From: Bacteroidota bacterium
GTDB lineage: Bacteria; Bacteroidota; Bacteroidia; AKYH767-A; JAHEYN01
Assembly: GCA_947448795.1 (NCBI GenBank)
Contig: CANFOZ010000006.1
Location: 1 to 61,428 of the forward strand
Direction of reading: 5' to 3'
Length of the DNA stretch: 61,428 nucleotides
The translations under genes were made by a program, and so were the position numbers. The number at the start of each line of letters is the position of its first letter. Position 1 is the first letter of the stretch. The notes beneath the pieces are model-generated. The model made no database searches, had not been told where the DNA came from, and was given only the letters and a program-made list of their open reading frames with translations. Shown here piece after piece: positions 17,140 to 25,726 of this stretch.

Positions 17140-17751
17140 ATGTACAGACATAAATACATAATGACATTTTTAATTTTGACAATTTTCCTTGGCTTGACTG
17201 CTTGCACAAATCATACAGGTGACAAGTCGGTGACTGACAAAATCATTGCCGACAGTTCTTCAACTCGTCAAAAAAAATCTGCAACGACAGATAGTTTGAC
17301 TTGGCAGAAAGATGAACTAACAAAAATTTATACCCAAGCCATTGCTGAGTTTATAAAATCAGCTTACAAAAAGGATAAGACCACATTTGACACCTTGTAT
17401 TTTGGAAAGCATATTTACGGACAACCTGACGACTTTCCATGTATTGAACTACCTGCAACAATTGAGAATACACAAATACGACTTGTTAGCCCAGAAGTTG
17501 GACAAAAAAAACAGGCAGCGAGAAAATCTTTGGTTTATGTGAATATGATGGGCTGGGTTGACAACGAAAAAGCAGCGTTTATTTTAGTTGTTTTCTCAAA
17601 CGGTGGAGAACATCAGTATGATTATTTTATCAATTTCAACCACAACACTTCATCAGGCAAATTTGAGTTGGTCAAAATAGAGTTTGAAAATTATTTGCAC
17701 AACAACGGACAAAAACCAAAACGGATTACCATATACAAAGACGGCAAATAG
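17140..17751 (+). CDS. Hypothetical lipoprotein
   Basis: A 203-residue protein with a lipoprotein signal peptide. The hydrophobic MTFLILTIFLGLTAC ends in a lipobox with Cys, followed by a Ser/Thr/Asp-rich linker. The start may be 17140 (MYRHKYIM) or 17161 (MTFLIL); the second gives the more usual signal length. The mature part has an alpha-helical stretch (KDELTKIYTQAIAEFIKSAY) and a conserved-looking middle with LYFGKHIYGQPDDFPCIELP. It resembles lipid-anchored hypothetical proteins of Bacteroidota but no family is recognised. It is the only gene of cassette F and a non-defensive cargo. Confidence 0.75.
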   Translation: MYRHKYIMTFLILTIFLGLTACTNHTGDKSVTDKIIADSSSTRQKKSATTDSLTWQKDELTKIYTQAIAEFIKSAYKKDKTTFDTLYFGKHIYGQPDDFPCIELPATIENTQIRLVSPEVGQKKQAARKSLVYVNMMGWVDNEKAAFILVVFSNGGEHQYDYFINFNHNTSSGKFELVKIEFENYLHNNGQKPKRITIYKDGK

Positions 17752-17826
17752 GTTGTGGACAAGTAATCAAATAAACCGTTGTGCGCATTTCGGGCTGACC
17801 AACTCCGAACAAGCAGTAGCACGAAC

Positions 17827-17970
17827 CGCTAACTCGGGTTTGGCAAAAAAAGCGGTTCAGTGCTCCGCAATCCGCCAATTGGCGAAGGTTAATCATCCGC
17901 CAGCTGGCGGACTCCGCATCAAAATTGGTGCTTCGAAATCGCCAAATCGTGTAGCTGCAAAACGTGAGCA
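17827..17970 (+). repeat. attC-like site 7, terminal and degenerate
   Basis: R'' CGCTAAC (17827-17833) matches the cassette F start (GTTAGCGGT) over nine bases. L'' CGGGTTTGGC (17835-17844) is as in site 3. The L' arm is altered and R' reads GTGAGCA (17964-17970) instead of GTTRRRY. Two palindromes sit inside: TCCGCCAATTGGCGA (17871-17885, of which 12 bases are palindromic) and TCCGCCAGCTGGCGGA (17896-17911, fully palindromic). Array sequence ends at G17964. Confidence 0.7.
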
Positions 17971-18352
17971 CATATCCTAACCCTTTCTCAACTGCTACAA
18001 CGATTGCCTTTTCAGAAGAACAAAAGAACACCACAAAAAAATAACAGACCTGCTTGGAAAAGAAATTCAAACCATCCATTTGACTGGCACAGAGCTTCTA
18101 ATCGAAAAAGGCGAAATGCAAGCAGGTATGTGCTTCGAGCACACAATAGACGAACAGAAGAACAGGCTTTGCAAGAAAATAATACTGCAATCAACGGATA
18201 CGAATAAAGTATTGATTCTGCGGATATGATTGAGCTGTCTTTACAGCGATTAGTATAGTACTTGCAAAAAAGAAGAATATAAAAAGCTTATTCTTTAAAC
18301 ATGTACACCTTTTCACCTTGACTTTTTTTTGCAAAAAAACACCTAAAACCAA
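17965..18352 (+). pseudogene. Truncated duplicate of the 3' end of the T9SS beta-lactamase-fold gene
   Basis: This stretch matches 22295-22683 almost base for base, covering the T9SS sorting domain and about 160 bp beyond the stop. The copy has lost its reading frame: CCACAAAAAAATAAC replaces CCACAATTAAAATAAC (one base short), and the original TAA stop has become TCA. The match begins at the base after G17964, the crossover point of attC-like site 7. This is the right-hand flank into which the array seems to have inserted. Confidence 0.8.
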
Positions 18353-18649
18353 ACACTATGCATTTAATTGTAGGGTAACATAATTTGTTTTAAATTTATT
18401 CAATATTTTAAGAAATGCCTCCTATATCCTTTCATAGAGGCCAAACATAAATAACACAGTCTTGACATAAGGCGTGTTAATTTTTTCTTCTATTTCATAC
18501 TTCCTATAAGACTCTTTAGCCCACACGCAGGCCGCAACCTTCGTGCTAGGAATAGTATTCACTTTTGCTATTAACATTTGATTAACATTAAAAACCATTG
18601 CAGAAAGGTTATAAAAACAGATTAGCATTAATCCTTAATTTAAAAAAAC
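18353..18649. other. Intergenic region without a gene
   Basis: About 300 bp of AT-rich sequence. I see no RNA gene. A TTCACTTTTGCTATTAAC stretch at 18557-18574 only loosely resembles a Bacteroidota promoter (CACTTTTG against TAnnTTTG). It presumably holds the promoter of the gene at 18650. Confidence 0.4.
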
Positions 18650-20269
18650 ATGAAAAAAATCCTCCTCGCACTGATTTGCCTCCTCAGTATACATGTGTCA
18701 AATGCACAAATTATTTACACGGATGTGATTCCTGATACTATTGTAAGTGTTACTAATTCAATGTATCACCTAGATCTTAATAATGATGGAATCACAGATT
18801 TTGACATTACTTATACTTACGGCCAAGAATTGTCGATGCATTGTGACGTATTAAGCCAAACTTTAATCTCTATTGCTTCACTGGATAGCAATGCGGTTTT
18901 GAGTGACTCGACAAATTTGCCCCTGGCACTTACATGTCCTGCTTCGATTGATTCGAATGCTGTTGGCTGGAGTTATATGACACCTCTAGATTTGTATAAT
19001 TATACAGAGTATTGCTATGGCAGTGACATAACCGTATGGCAGACGGGTTATTCTATAACAGGGTCATTTGGCTTAGATTCTTGTAAATATGTTGGGTTGA
19101 AATTTCATTTTGGAGGCGAAAATTATTTTGGATGGGTTCAATTGTTTCATACTGGATCAACACTGATAGTGAAAGATTACGCTTATAATAGTTCACCGAA
19201 TCAGCCAATTCTTGCCGGAACAAATAATAACCCTTATGCCATCCTCCCATCCACCTATTATTGTGCCGGAGATAGCATTGCACTTGCAATCTACCCTTCC
19301 AATTATGTGCAATTGAATGCAGGCAATTATTTTATTGCACAACTATCTGACAGTGCGGGGACATTCAACAACCCAACCCTTTTAGATTCGATTCAAAGCA
19401 CCAATGCCGTTATTATGCATACCGTTATTCCGACAGGCCTGTATCCTAGCATAAAATACAACATACGAATTATTACAACAGATAGTGCAGTTATAGGAAG
19501 CGCTACTTCCAATTTTACTATTAATAGACTACCTATAGTTATGTTTACAAATGTATATGATACTCTTTGCATGCCTTGGCCTTCTTCGACTCACCTGTAC
19601 GCCTATTTTCCGAGTCTTTGTATGGGTTGTGGCGATCAATGGTCTATTGATGGAACACCCACAGGCGCTGGTTATGGGCTTCAGATTCCCGCTACAGAAA
19701 CTGCTATCTATACTGTTAACATTTTAAATGCATGTGGAGTTTCGAGTTTAAGCGACACCATATTTGTAATGCCTTTGATTAATGTGACGATACCTGACTC
19801 CATCAATGTTTGCATATCAGATCTGCCTTTGACATTAAATGTTGCAACACCAACTGGAGGAAGGTATACTTGTGCTGGTCACATAACGGGATACAATCTA
19901 TTTCATGCTACCGCTTTGGGATACTATAATATAAATTATCAAGCCATTGACTCATATGGTTGTTTACAACCCCCTTGGTTTTTACAAATACATGTAAATG
20001 CGTGCACCGGAGTTTCTGAAATTTCAACTGTCAATACTGTTGATATTTACCCAAACCCCGCCTCTACCATCCTAAACATTCATCAAAGCAACTATACCTC
20101 TCAAGAAACCTTGCTTATTAATGACATTATGGGAAATGTTGTTTATAAAGAAAAACTTAGCGGCATTGACAATGTCATCGCTATTTCATCCTGGAGTGCG
20201 GGCGTATATTTTTATGAAGTAAAGGGCGATAAGAGAAGCTTAAAAGGCAAATTTGTTATACAGCAATAA
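18650..20269 (+). CDS. T9SS-secreted protein of unknown function
   Basis: A 539-residue exported protein. The signal peptide MKKILLALICLLSIHVSNAQ is clear. The middle is rich in beta-strand-like repeats with Cys pairs, and residues 30-190 include LDLNNDGITDFDI, like proteins that describe a layered surface or bind calcium. The C-terminus (VDIYPNPASTILNI, then GVYFYEVKG, ending GKFVIQQ) is a type A Por sorting domain, which directs passage through the type 9 system and anchoring to the cell surface. No enzyme domain is recognised. The next gene, 47 bp downstream, is also a T9SS substrate. Confidence 0.85.
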   Translation: MKKILLALICLLSIHVSNAQIIYTDVIPDTIVSVTNSMYHLDLNNDGITDFDITYTYGQELSMHCDVLSQTLISIASLDSNAVLSDSTNLPLALTCPASIDSNAVGWSYMTPLDLYNYTEYCYGSDITVWQTGYSITGSFGLDSCKYVGLKFHFGGENYFGWVQLFHTGSTLIVKDYAYNSSPNQPILAGTNNNPYAILPSTYYCAGDSIALAIYPSNYVQLNAGNYFIAQLSDSAGTFNNPTLLDSIQSTNAVIMHTVIPTGLYPSIKYNIRIITTDSAVIGSATSNFTINRLPIVMFTNVYDTLCMPWPSSTHLYAYFPSLCMGCGDQWSIDGTPTGAGYGLQIPATETAIYTVNILNACGVSSLSDTIFVMPLINVTIPDSINVCISDLPLTLNVATPTGGRYTCAGHITGYNLFHATALGYYNINYQAIDSYGCLQPPWFLQIHVNACTGVSEISTVNTVDIYPNPASTILNIHQSNYTSQETLLINDIMGNVVYKEKLSGIDNVIAISSWSAGVYFYEVKGDKRSLKGKFVIQQ

Positions 20270-20316
20270 AATTTAGAAGAGAAAAATAAATTCACAAAAA
20301 AGCAATCTTTATTACC

Positions 20317-22524
20317 ATGAAAAAAATCATGCTGCTTTCTATTATCGCATTTGCCTTTATAGTGCAATGCACTGCCCAAACATTTAATACAATATGGGCA
20401 GATCAGTTTCAAACGGCATTAAACACAGCTGTAAGTACTAATAATATTAAAGGTGCTTCTATTGCTGTATATTCACCTGGGCAAGGCCTATGGACTGGCG
20501 TTAGCGGCAACTCATCACTTGGAGTGCCTATCACTGCTGATATGCGTTTTGGCATTGCAAGCAACACCAAGCTTTTTATTGCTACTACTATATTAAAACT
20601 TCAAGAACAAGGCGTGCTCTCTCTCAATGATCATGTAGATCAATGGTTGCCGTCTTTTCAGCATATTGATTCCTCCGCAACTATCCGCCAGTTGCTTGCT
20701 CATCAAACTGGTTTTTTTGATTACATAAATGATGGCCATATTTGGAGCGACTCTATCTGGGCAGATACTAGCCGATTTTGGACACCGCAGGAAATTCTTG
20801 CAACAATAGGAGCACCGCATTTTGCTCCAGGCAGGGGTTGTCAATATTCCAATACCAATTATTTACTTGCGGCGATGATTATTGAATCAGCTACGGGTAA
20901 CTCCTGGGTTCAGAATCTGCATAGTGCAATTTTTGATCCGCTAAGTATGGATAGCACTTTTGTCGGGGCCTTTGAGGCACCCAATGGACCGGTGGCGCAC
21001 ATGTGGGATGCAACTTGGGGAGAATTTGCTTCGCCTGTAACATCTTTATTCAGCACTGGCACCGCTGCCGGGGGACTTCTTTCAACTGCAGGTGAAATGG
21101 TTCAATGGTATAGTGCTTTGTTTAGCGGGGCAATTATTGCTGATTCTTCTTTGAAGGAAATATTAAATTTCCAACCCATTCAGTGCGCAAATGAGGGTGG
21201 CTTTAATTATGGACTTGGTCTGATGGAATCCTATTATTCAGACCCCACAATTGATTATGCATATTGTCATTCAGGCAGCATGTTGGGATACCAATCGATT
21301 ATGTGGTATGATGTACGAACTAAAACGGCTTTTTGCTTTTTAACAAATGGTGGATGGACCAATTATAATGCGCTCGTAAATCCACTATTAGCTGTTTTTC
21401 ATGATCAATATCCGACGCTACCCAACGATGCAGGTATTACTTCAGTCGCCAGCCCTATGGGGAATGGCTGCATTGCATCAGAAACGCCATCGGTTACACT
21501 TAAGAACTATGGAAGCAACCTGCTTAATACGGTTACAATAAATTATAAAATTGATGGTGGCCTACCGGCTGTTTATAACTGGGTAGGTGCTTTGGGAACA
21601 GGAAGTCAGGTTGCTGTAAATCTACCGGTAATTATCGCAACCAGCGGTTCACACACATTCACATGCTATACTTCGGCTCCTAATGCAGGCATTGAAGGAT
21701 ATACATTTAATGATACTACAAAAAGTGACTTTATTGTAAACACTTCTGCTGCGGTCATTGCTCCTTTAACTGAAAATTTTGAAGGTGATGTTTTTCCTCC
21801 GGCTGGTTGGAGTTTAAATTCCACATCTTACCTATACCAATGGGGACAAACATCAATAGCTCCATTCAATGGTAAATATTCTGCTGCGATTGGAAACGCC
21901 GGGTATTTCGGCGCTTACTACGACCTTGATATGCCTATGATTAGTATTACAGGAGTAACAAACCCTGCACTTGACTTCGAGTATGCCTATGCCTATTATC
22001 CTGGATATTACGATTCTCTTAATGTATTAATATCGTCCGATTGCGGGGTAAGCTGGAATAGCCAATTTTACAAAGGTGGTAGTACCCTTCAAACGGCTAA
22101 TCCCACATCTAATTATTTTTGGCCTACTGCTACCCAATGGAAACATGAAACTATTTCGTTGGCTGCATATACCGGGGAAGTTATGATTCGCTTCCGTAAA
22201 ATTTGCGGGTGGTCAAACAATCTTTTTATTGATGCTGTACATATCGGTCAGTCGACTGGTATAGACAAAACGATAGCCTTAAATGAACCTGGAATGAGCA
22301 TATATCCTAACCCTTTCTCAACTGCTACAACGATTGCCTTTTCAGAAGAACAAAAGAACACCACAATTAAAATAACAGACCTGCTTGGAAAAGAAATTCA
22401 AACCATTCATTTTACCGGCACAGAGCTTCTAATCGAAAAAGGCGAAATGCAAGCAGGTATGTACTTCGTGCACACAATAGACGAACAGAAGAACAGGCTT
22501 TGCAAGAAAATAATACTGCAATAA
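20317..22524 (+). CDS. T9SS-secreted serine beta-lactamase-fold hydrolase
   Basis: A 735-residue exported protein. After a signal peptide (cleavage near CTAQ) residues 25-365 are a class C beta-lactamase/DD-peptidase-fold domain. SxxK is S82-N-T-K85, YxN is Y177-S-N179 and the third motif is HSG near 317. A CARDB/FN3-like segment follows (DAGITSVASPMGNGC...VTLKNYGSN), then a jelly-roll-like domain (TENFEGDVFPPAGWSLNS...), then a T9SS sorting domain (MSIYPNPFSTATTI...CKKIILQ). The family includes peptidases and esterases, so the substrate is open. A degraded copy of its 3' end lies at 17965. Confidence 0.88.
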   Translation: MKKIMLLSIIAFAFIVQCTAQTFNTIWADQFQTALNTAVSTNNIKGASIAVYSPGQGLWTGVSGNSSLGVPITADMRFGIASNTKLFIATTILKLQEQGVLSLNDHVDQWLPSFQHIDSSATIRQLLAHQTGFFDYINDGHIWSDSIWADTSRFWTPQEILATIGAPHFAPGRGCQYSNTNYLLAAMIIESATGNSWVQNLHSAIFDPLSMDSTFVGAFEAPNGPVAHMWDATWGEFASPVTSLFSTGTAAGGLLSTAGEMVQWYSALFSGAIIADSSLKEILNFQPIQCANEGGFNYGLGLMESYYSDPTIDYAYCHSGSMLGYQSIMWYDVRTKTAFCFLTNGGWTNYNALVNPLLAVFHDQYPTLPNDAGITSVASPMGNGCIASETPSVTLKNYGSNLLNTVTINYKIDGGLPAVYNWVGALGTGSQVAVNLPVIIATSGSHTFTCYTSAPNAGIEGYTFNDTTKSDFIVNTSAAVIAPLTENFEGDVFPPAGWSLNSTSYLYQWGQTSIAPFNGKYSAAIGNAGYFGAYYDLDMPMISITGVTNPALDFEYAYAYYPGYYDSLNVLISSDCGVSWNSQFYKGGSTLQTANPTSNYFWPTATQWKHETISLAAYTGEVMIRFRKICGWSNNLFIDAVHIGQSTGIDKTIALNEPGMSIYPNPFSTATTIAFSEEQKNTTIKITDLLGKEIQTIHFTGTELLIEKGEMQAGMYFVHTIDEQKNRLCKKIILQ

Positions 22525-22756
22525 ACGGATACGAATAAAGTATTGATTCTGCGGATACGATTGAGCTGTCTTTACAGCGATTAGTATAGTACTTGCAAAA
22601 AAGACGAATATCAAAAGCTTATTCTTTAAACATGTACACCTTTTCACCTTGACTTTTTTTTGCAAAAAAACACCTAAAACCAAGCTATTAAAAATAGTTT
22701 CTTGCAAGCCTTTTAAAAAGAACTTGCAGATAACAAGCATTTTTTCAGATAAACCA

Positions 22757-22785
22757 AGCAGGGCGATTTTTCGCTCTGCTTTTTA
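22757..22785 (+). terminator. Intrinsic terminator
   Basis: AGCAGGGCG pairs with CGCTCTGCT (nine pairs, one G-U) around ATTTTT and is followed by a T-run. It ends transcription from the T9SS genes upstream. Confidence 0.7.
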
Positions 22786-22930
22786 ATGGGCATTAAATCA
22801 ATAATGAGCAAAAGGTTTGATCTTGCAGGTTAATTGGTCTTCGTCTATATAAATGATTAACTACAGATTTTCTCTACTTTTATCCAATGCAATTTTCAGG
22901 GGGTACCTGCACAAGCATTATAAACACGTT

Positions 22931-23476
22931 ATGAATTTAACAAACGGTTCAGGAATCCTAAAAAAAACGTGCCTCGTCTCTTTTTTTATGAGCATGTTAA
23001 TTACAAACGGCTATACCCAATCAAGCATGGAAAACAAAACAAACAAAGCAGCTTCAGATACAACACCCAAAGTGACCGGCATTGGCGGCATCTTCTTTTT
23101 TACCGACAATCCGAAAGAAACCAGCGCTTGGTACCGCAAATATCTAGGTATCGACACCAACGAATACGGCTCCTCTTTTGAATCCCGAAACATCAACAAA
23201 CCCGAGGAGGTCAATATTCTCCAATGGAGTCCTTTTAAAACAGGCAGCGCCTACTTCGCGCCTTCGAAAAAGGAATTCATGATTAATTACCGGGTTCAAA
23301 ATATAGAAGGACTTGTTGAGAAACTAAAAGCAAACGGAGTGACGATTGTTGATTCGATTGAAACATTTGAGTACGGCAAATTTGTTCATGTCATGGATGG
23401 CGATGGAAACAAACTTGAATTGTGGGAACCCATCGACAGTGCGTTAACACCAAAAGACGATAAGACGACAAAATAA
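22931..23476 (+). CDS. Exported VOC (glyoxalase/bleomycin-resistance fold) protein
   Basis: I start the protein at ATG 22931 (MNLTNGSG), giving 181 residues with a signal-like segment (TCLVSFFMSMLITNG). An in-frame ATG at 22853 would add 26 residues that break the signal layout. The mature part is a single VOC module: GIGGIFFFTDNPKETSAWYRKYLGI, later FMINYRVQNIEGLVEKLKANG and VMDGDGNKLELWEP. The last stretch carries the usual metal-ligand Glu. VOC proteins bind metals or small hydrophobic ligands. An exported copy is unusual, and the function is not predictable from sequence. Confidence 0.8.
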   Translation: MNLTNGSGILKKTCLVSFFMSMLITNGYTQSSMENKTNKAASDTTPKVTGIGGIFFFTDNPKETSAWYRKYLGIDTNEYGSSFESRNINKPEEVNILQWSPFKTGSAYFAPSKKEFMINYRVQNIEGLVEKLKANGVTIVDSIETFEYGKFVHVMDGDGNKLELWEPIDSALTPKDDKTTK

Positions 23477-23552
23477 TTCTTCGAGTAAACAAATCATAAA
23501 TTAAGCAAGAAGGATTATAGGGTTTTTATCTTCTAAGAAATAAAACACACAC

Positions 23553-24419
23553 ATGAAAAAACTCTTTGTACTTGCATTTCTCTTCTCTTCCGCAATCGGG
23601 TTTGCGCAAACTATCCCTAATGCAGGCTTTGAAACATGGGCTCAATCAGGGCCCTTTTTAGCGCCAAGCGACTGGGCTACCTCTCCGAATGTATCGCAGA
23701 GCACGCTAGCTCACGCTGGTTCTTATGCCGCCTTGCTAACGGTGGACACCATCACCAACCCACAAACAAGTACCGTCGACACAATCGGAGGATTGATGTA
23801 TACCGGCGTTCAAACACAAGGTCCTCCACCCCCTCCCGGCACAAGCTATGGCGGCTTTCCATACACAGGTCGGCCCGACAGTCTTGGCGGTTGGCTGCAA
23901 TATACCGGCCAGCAGGGCGATTTCTTCAAGATCGACGTGGCACTGAGCAAATGGAACGCAACCAGCGGTACACGCGACATCATTGCCACAGCAACCTTAA
24001 GCAACAATCTAGACATTCCTGTTTATAGTTACGGAAACCTGGCTCTCGTTTATACCAGCAGCGCAACACCGGATACGGCTTTCATCCAATTCTCAGTTGG
24101 TGACCAGGTACAAAGACACAAGGGCAGCAGCCTCTGGGTGGATGATTTGGCCTTTATCACCAACAGCACCAGCTCGGTACAAGCTATTCCTGTTGCTGAG
24201 CGTTTAAGTATCTACCCTAACCCAGCAAGCGAAACCATCACGCTGCATGCAAAAACAAGCGGTTTGCACTATACCATCGAAGACATGCAAGGCCGCATCT
24301 TGCAAGTGGGTTTAACGAGCGAAGCAAACACGTTAATATCCATCGCCGACCTAAACAATGGCTTGTATATACTCCGCATGCAAGATGGCGAGGTAAACAA
24401 ACTGCAGGTAATTCGATAA
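23553..24419 (+). CDS. T9SS-secreted protein with an N-terminal carbohydrate-binding-like domain
   Basis: A 288-residue exported protein. The signal peptide MKKLFVLAFLFSSAIGFAQ is followed by NAGFETWAQSGPFLAPSDWAT, the start typical of PCMD or CBM-like domains found at the head of Bacteroidota surface proteins. GSSLWVDDLAFI near residue 205 closes that domain. The tail (LSIYPNPASETITLHA...NGLYILRMQDGEV) is a T9SS sorting domain. It is a single-gene unit with its own terminator, 20 bp downstream. The ligand is unknown. Confidence 0.85.
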   Translation: MKKLFVLAFLFSSAIGFAQTIPNAGFETWAQSGPFLAPSDWATSPNVSQSTLAHAGSYAALLTVDTITNPQTSTVDTIGGLMYTGVQTQGPPPPPGTSYGGFPYTGRPDSLGGWLQYTGQQGDFFKIDVALSKWNATSGTRDIIATATLSNNLDIPVYSYGNLALVYTSSATPDTAFIQFSVGDQVQRHKGSSLWVDDLAFITNSTSSVQAIPVAERLSIYPNPASETITLHAKTSGLHYTIEDMQGRILQVGLTSEANTLISIADLNNGLYILRMQDGEVNKLQVIR

Positions 24420-24438
24420 AGATGTTGCACATTAAAAG

Positions 24439-24469
24439 AACGGTCCGGATAAGCCGGGCCGTTTTTTTT
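24439..24469 (+). terminator. Intrinsic terminator
   Basis: AACGGTCCGG pairs with CCGGGCCGTT (ten pairs, one G-U) around ATAAG and is followed by a run of T. Confidence 0.85.
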
Positions 24470-24555
24470 GCGTCCTGCCTGATTGAGTAAATATTCATCA
24501 ATGCTTCAAGAGTGACACAGAAATTAATTAATTTCGAAGCAAAAAGACAATCAGC

Positions 24556-25701
24556 ATGAACCAACCCTTCAGTTTCTGGGAAAATCAAACCTGGCTCGAC
24601 GGCTACGACGTGGTTGTTATTGGAAGCGGAATCGTTGGCCTGTATGCTGCTTGGGAGCTTAAGAAGAAAGCCAAATCCTTACGCGTATTGCTGCTTGAAC
24701 GCGGCAGCATTCCTGCAGGGGCTAGCACCCGCAATGCTGGAGTAGCCTGCTTCGGCACCTTGTCGGAGATCATCGATGATCTAGCGCACCATCCGGCATC
24801 GGAGGTTTTTGGCATGGTGGAGAAGCGCTGGAAAGGGCTTCAAAAGCTGCGACAGAATCTTGGTGACAAAGCCATCGGCTTTGAAGCAAAAGGTGGACAC
24901 GAACTTTTTTTTACTGAACAAAAAGGCCAGCATGCCTTATGTATGGAACGCATGGACGGCATCAACCGTACCCTCGCTCCTATCCTTGGCAAAAAACAAA
25001 CCTATGTAAGCGCTGACCATAGTATCTCTGGCTTCGGCTTTAAAGGCACCGAGCACCTGATTCGCAATGCGCTCGAAGGCCAGATCGATTCGGGCCAGAT
25101 GATGAAAGCGCTCTTAGAAAAGGTGCGTGCTGCGGGAGTTGAGGTACGCTTCGGTACTGCGGTGAAATCCATCGAGGACGAAGAGCAAGCAGTACGCATC
25201 CTTTGCGGCGACGGCAGCATCCTTAAAAGCAAACGCGTGCTGCTAGCCACCAACGGTTTCACAGCCACCTTAGCACCGGGCATCGATGTGGTTCCGGCCA
25301 GGGCGCAAGTGCTTATCACCTCAGCGATTGAGAAGCTTCCCTTTCAAGGTTCTTTTCATTTCGACGATGGCTATTATTATTTCCGCAACGTGGGTAAGCG
25401 CGTGCTTTTTGGTGGTGGGCGCAACCTCGATTTTAAAGCCGAAGAAACAACCGCTTTTGGCTTGACGGAAAAGGTCCAAAACCAACTCGAGCATTACCTC
25501 AAGACCGTTATCTTGCCAGGCCAAAACTACAGCATCGAGCAGCGATGGAGCGGCATCATGTGCATGGGCAGCAAACGAACACCTATCGTAGAGGCCTTGT
25601 CGAAAACTATTTTTTGCGCCGTTCGCCTTAGTGGCATGGGGGTTGCGATAGGAAGTCAGGTGGGCGAAGAGGCCGCCGACTTGGTACTTGCTTCGAATTA
25701 A
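24556..25701 (+). CDS. FAD-dependent oxidoreductase (DAO family)
   Basis: A 381-residue cytoplasmic flavoprotein of the D-amino-acid oxidase/glycine oxidase fold. The FAD-binding Rossmann motif VVIGSGIVGLYAAWEL is at residues 20-35 and ends in the acidic residue of LLLERGS. ASTRNAGVACFG follows, as in family members. HFDDGYYYFRNVGKRVLFGG and the C-terminal RLSGMGVAIGSQVGEEAADLV complete the fold. The substrate is probably an amine or amino acid but cannot be assigned. It is a single gene directly upstream of the SRP RNA. Confidence 0.85.
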   Translation: MNQPFSFWENQTWLDGYDVVVIGSGIVGLYAAWELKKKAKSLRVLLLERGSIPAGASTRNAGVACFGTLSEIIDDLAHHPASEVFGMVEKRWKGLQKLRQNLGDKAIGFEAKGGHELFFTEQKGQHALCMERMDGINRTLAPILGKKQTYVSADHSISGFGFKGTEHLIRNALEGQIDSGQMMKALLEKVRAAGVEVRFGTAVKSIEDEEQAVRILCGDGSILKSKRVLLATNGFTATLAPGIDVVPARAQVLITSAIEKLPFQGSFHFDDGYYYFRNVGKRVLFGGGRNLDFKAEETTAFGLTEKVQNQLEHYLKTVILPGQNYSIEQRWSGIMCMGSKRTPIVEALSKTIFCAVRLSGMGVAIGSQVGEEAADLVLASN

Positions 25702-25721
25702 GAAAACAATCCTTACTTTTG
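25688..25721 (+). promoter_or_regulatory. Promoter of the SRP RNA
   Basis: The -7 box TACTTTTG (25714-25721) fits TAnnTTTG exactly. A TTG at 25688-25690 can serve as the -33 element with a 23-bp gap. The predicted 5' end of the RNA (25727) lies 5 bp downstream of the -7 box. Confidence 0.6.
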
Positions 25722-25726
25722 CACCC

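Larger units (their letters stand above)
1..17970 (+). mobile_element. Integron-type gene cassette array without integrase (CALIN-like)
   Basis: Seven attC-like sites separate six complete units and one partial unit at the left edge. The crossover points (G^TT) fall after 267, 919, 13078, 15759, 16739, 17089 and, degenerately, 17964. In each complete unit the bases after the crossover (for example GTTATGCCCA at 13078) are the reverse complement of the R'' box at its far end (TGGGCATAAC at 15631-15640), with 9-10 exact base pairs in all six. This is what circular cassettes inserted at G^TT leave behind. All genes inside are on the + strand, with attC at their 3' side, so attI and any integrase should lie to the left of the window. 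No tyrosine recombinase is encoded here. The integron model is inferred from site structure; the pairing is seen directly. Confidence 0.82.

Noticed and set aside
1..17970. CRISPR array
   Set aside because: The repeats are 117-176 bp, imperfect, far apart and separated by genes, with no regular short spacers.
1..17970. Transposon or integrative conjugative element
   Set aside because: No transposase, relaxase, tyrosine recombinase or terminal inverted repeats are encoded in the window; the borders fit attC crossovers better.
18422..18628. Minus-strand open frame in the gap before the T9SS gene
   Set aside because: Low-complexity composition, no recognisable family and no promoter; probably chance.
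18353..18649. tRNA or riboswitch
   Set aside because: No cloverleaf, T-loop or known aptamer core was found in this gap.
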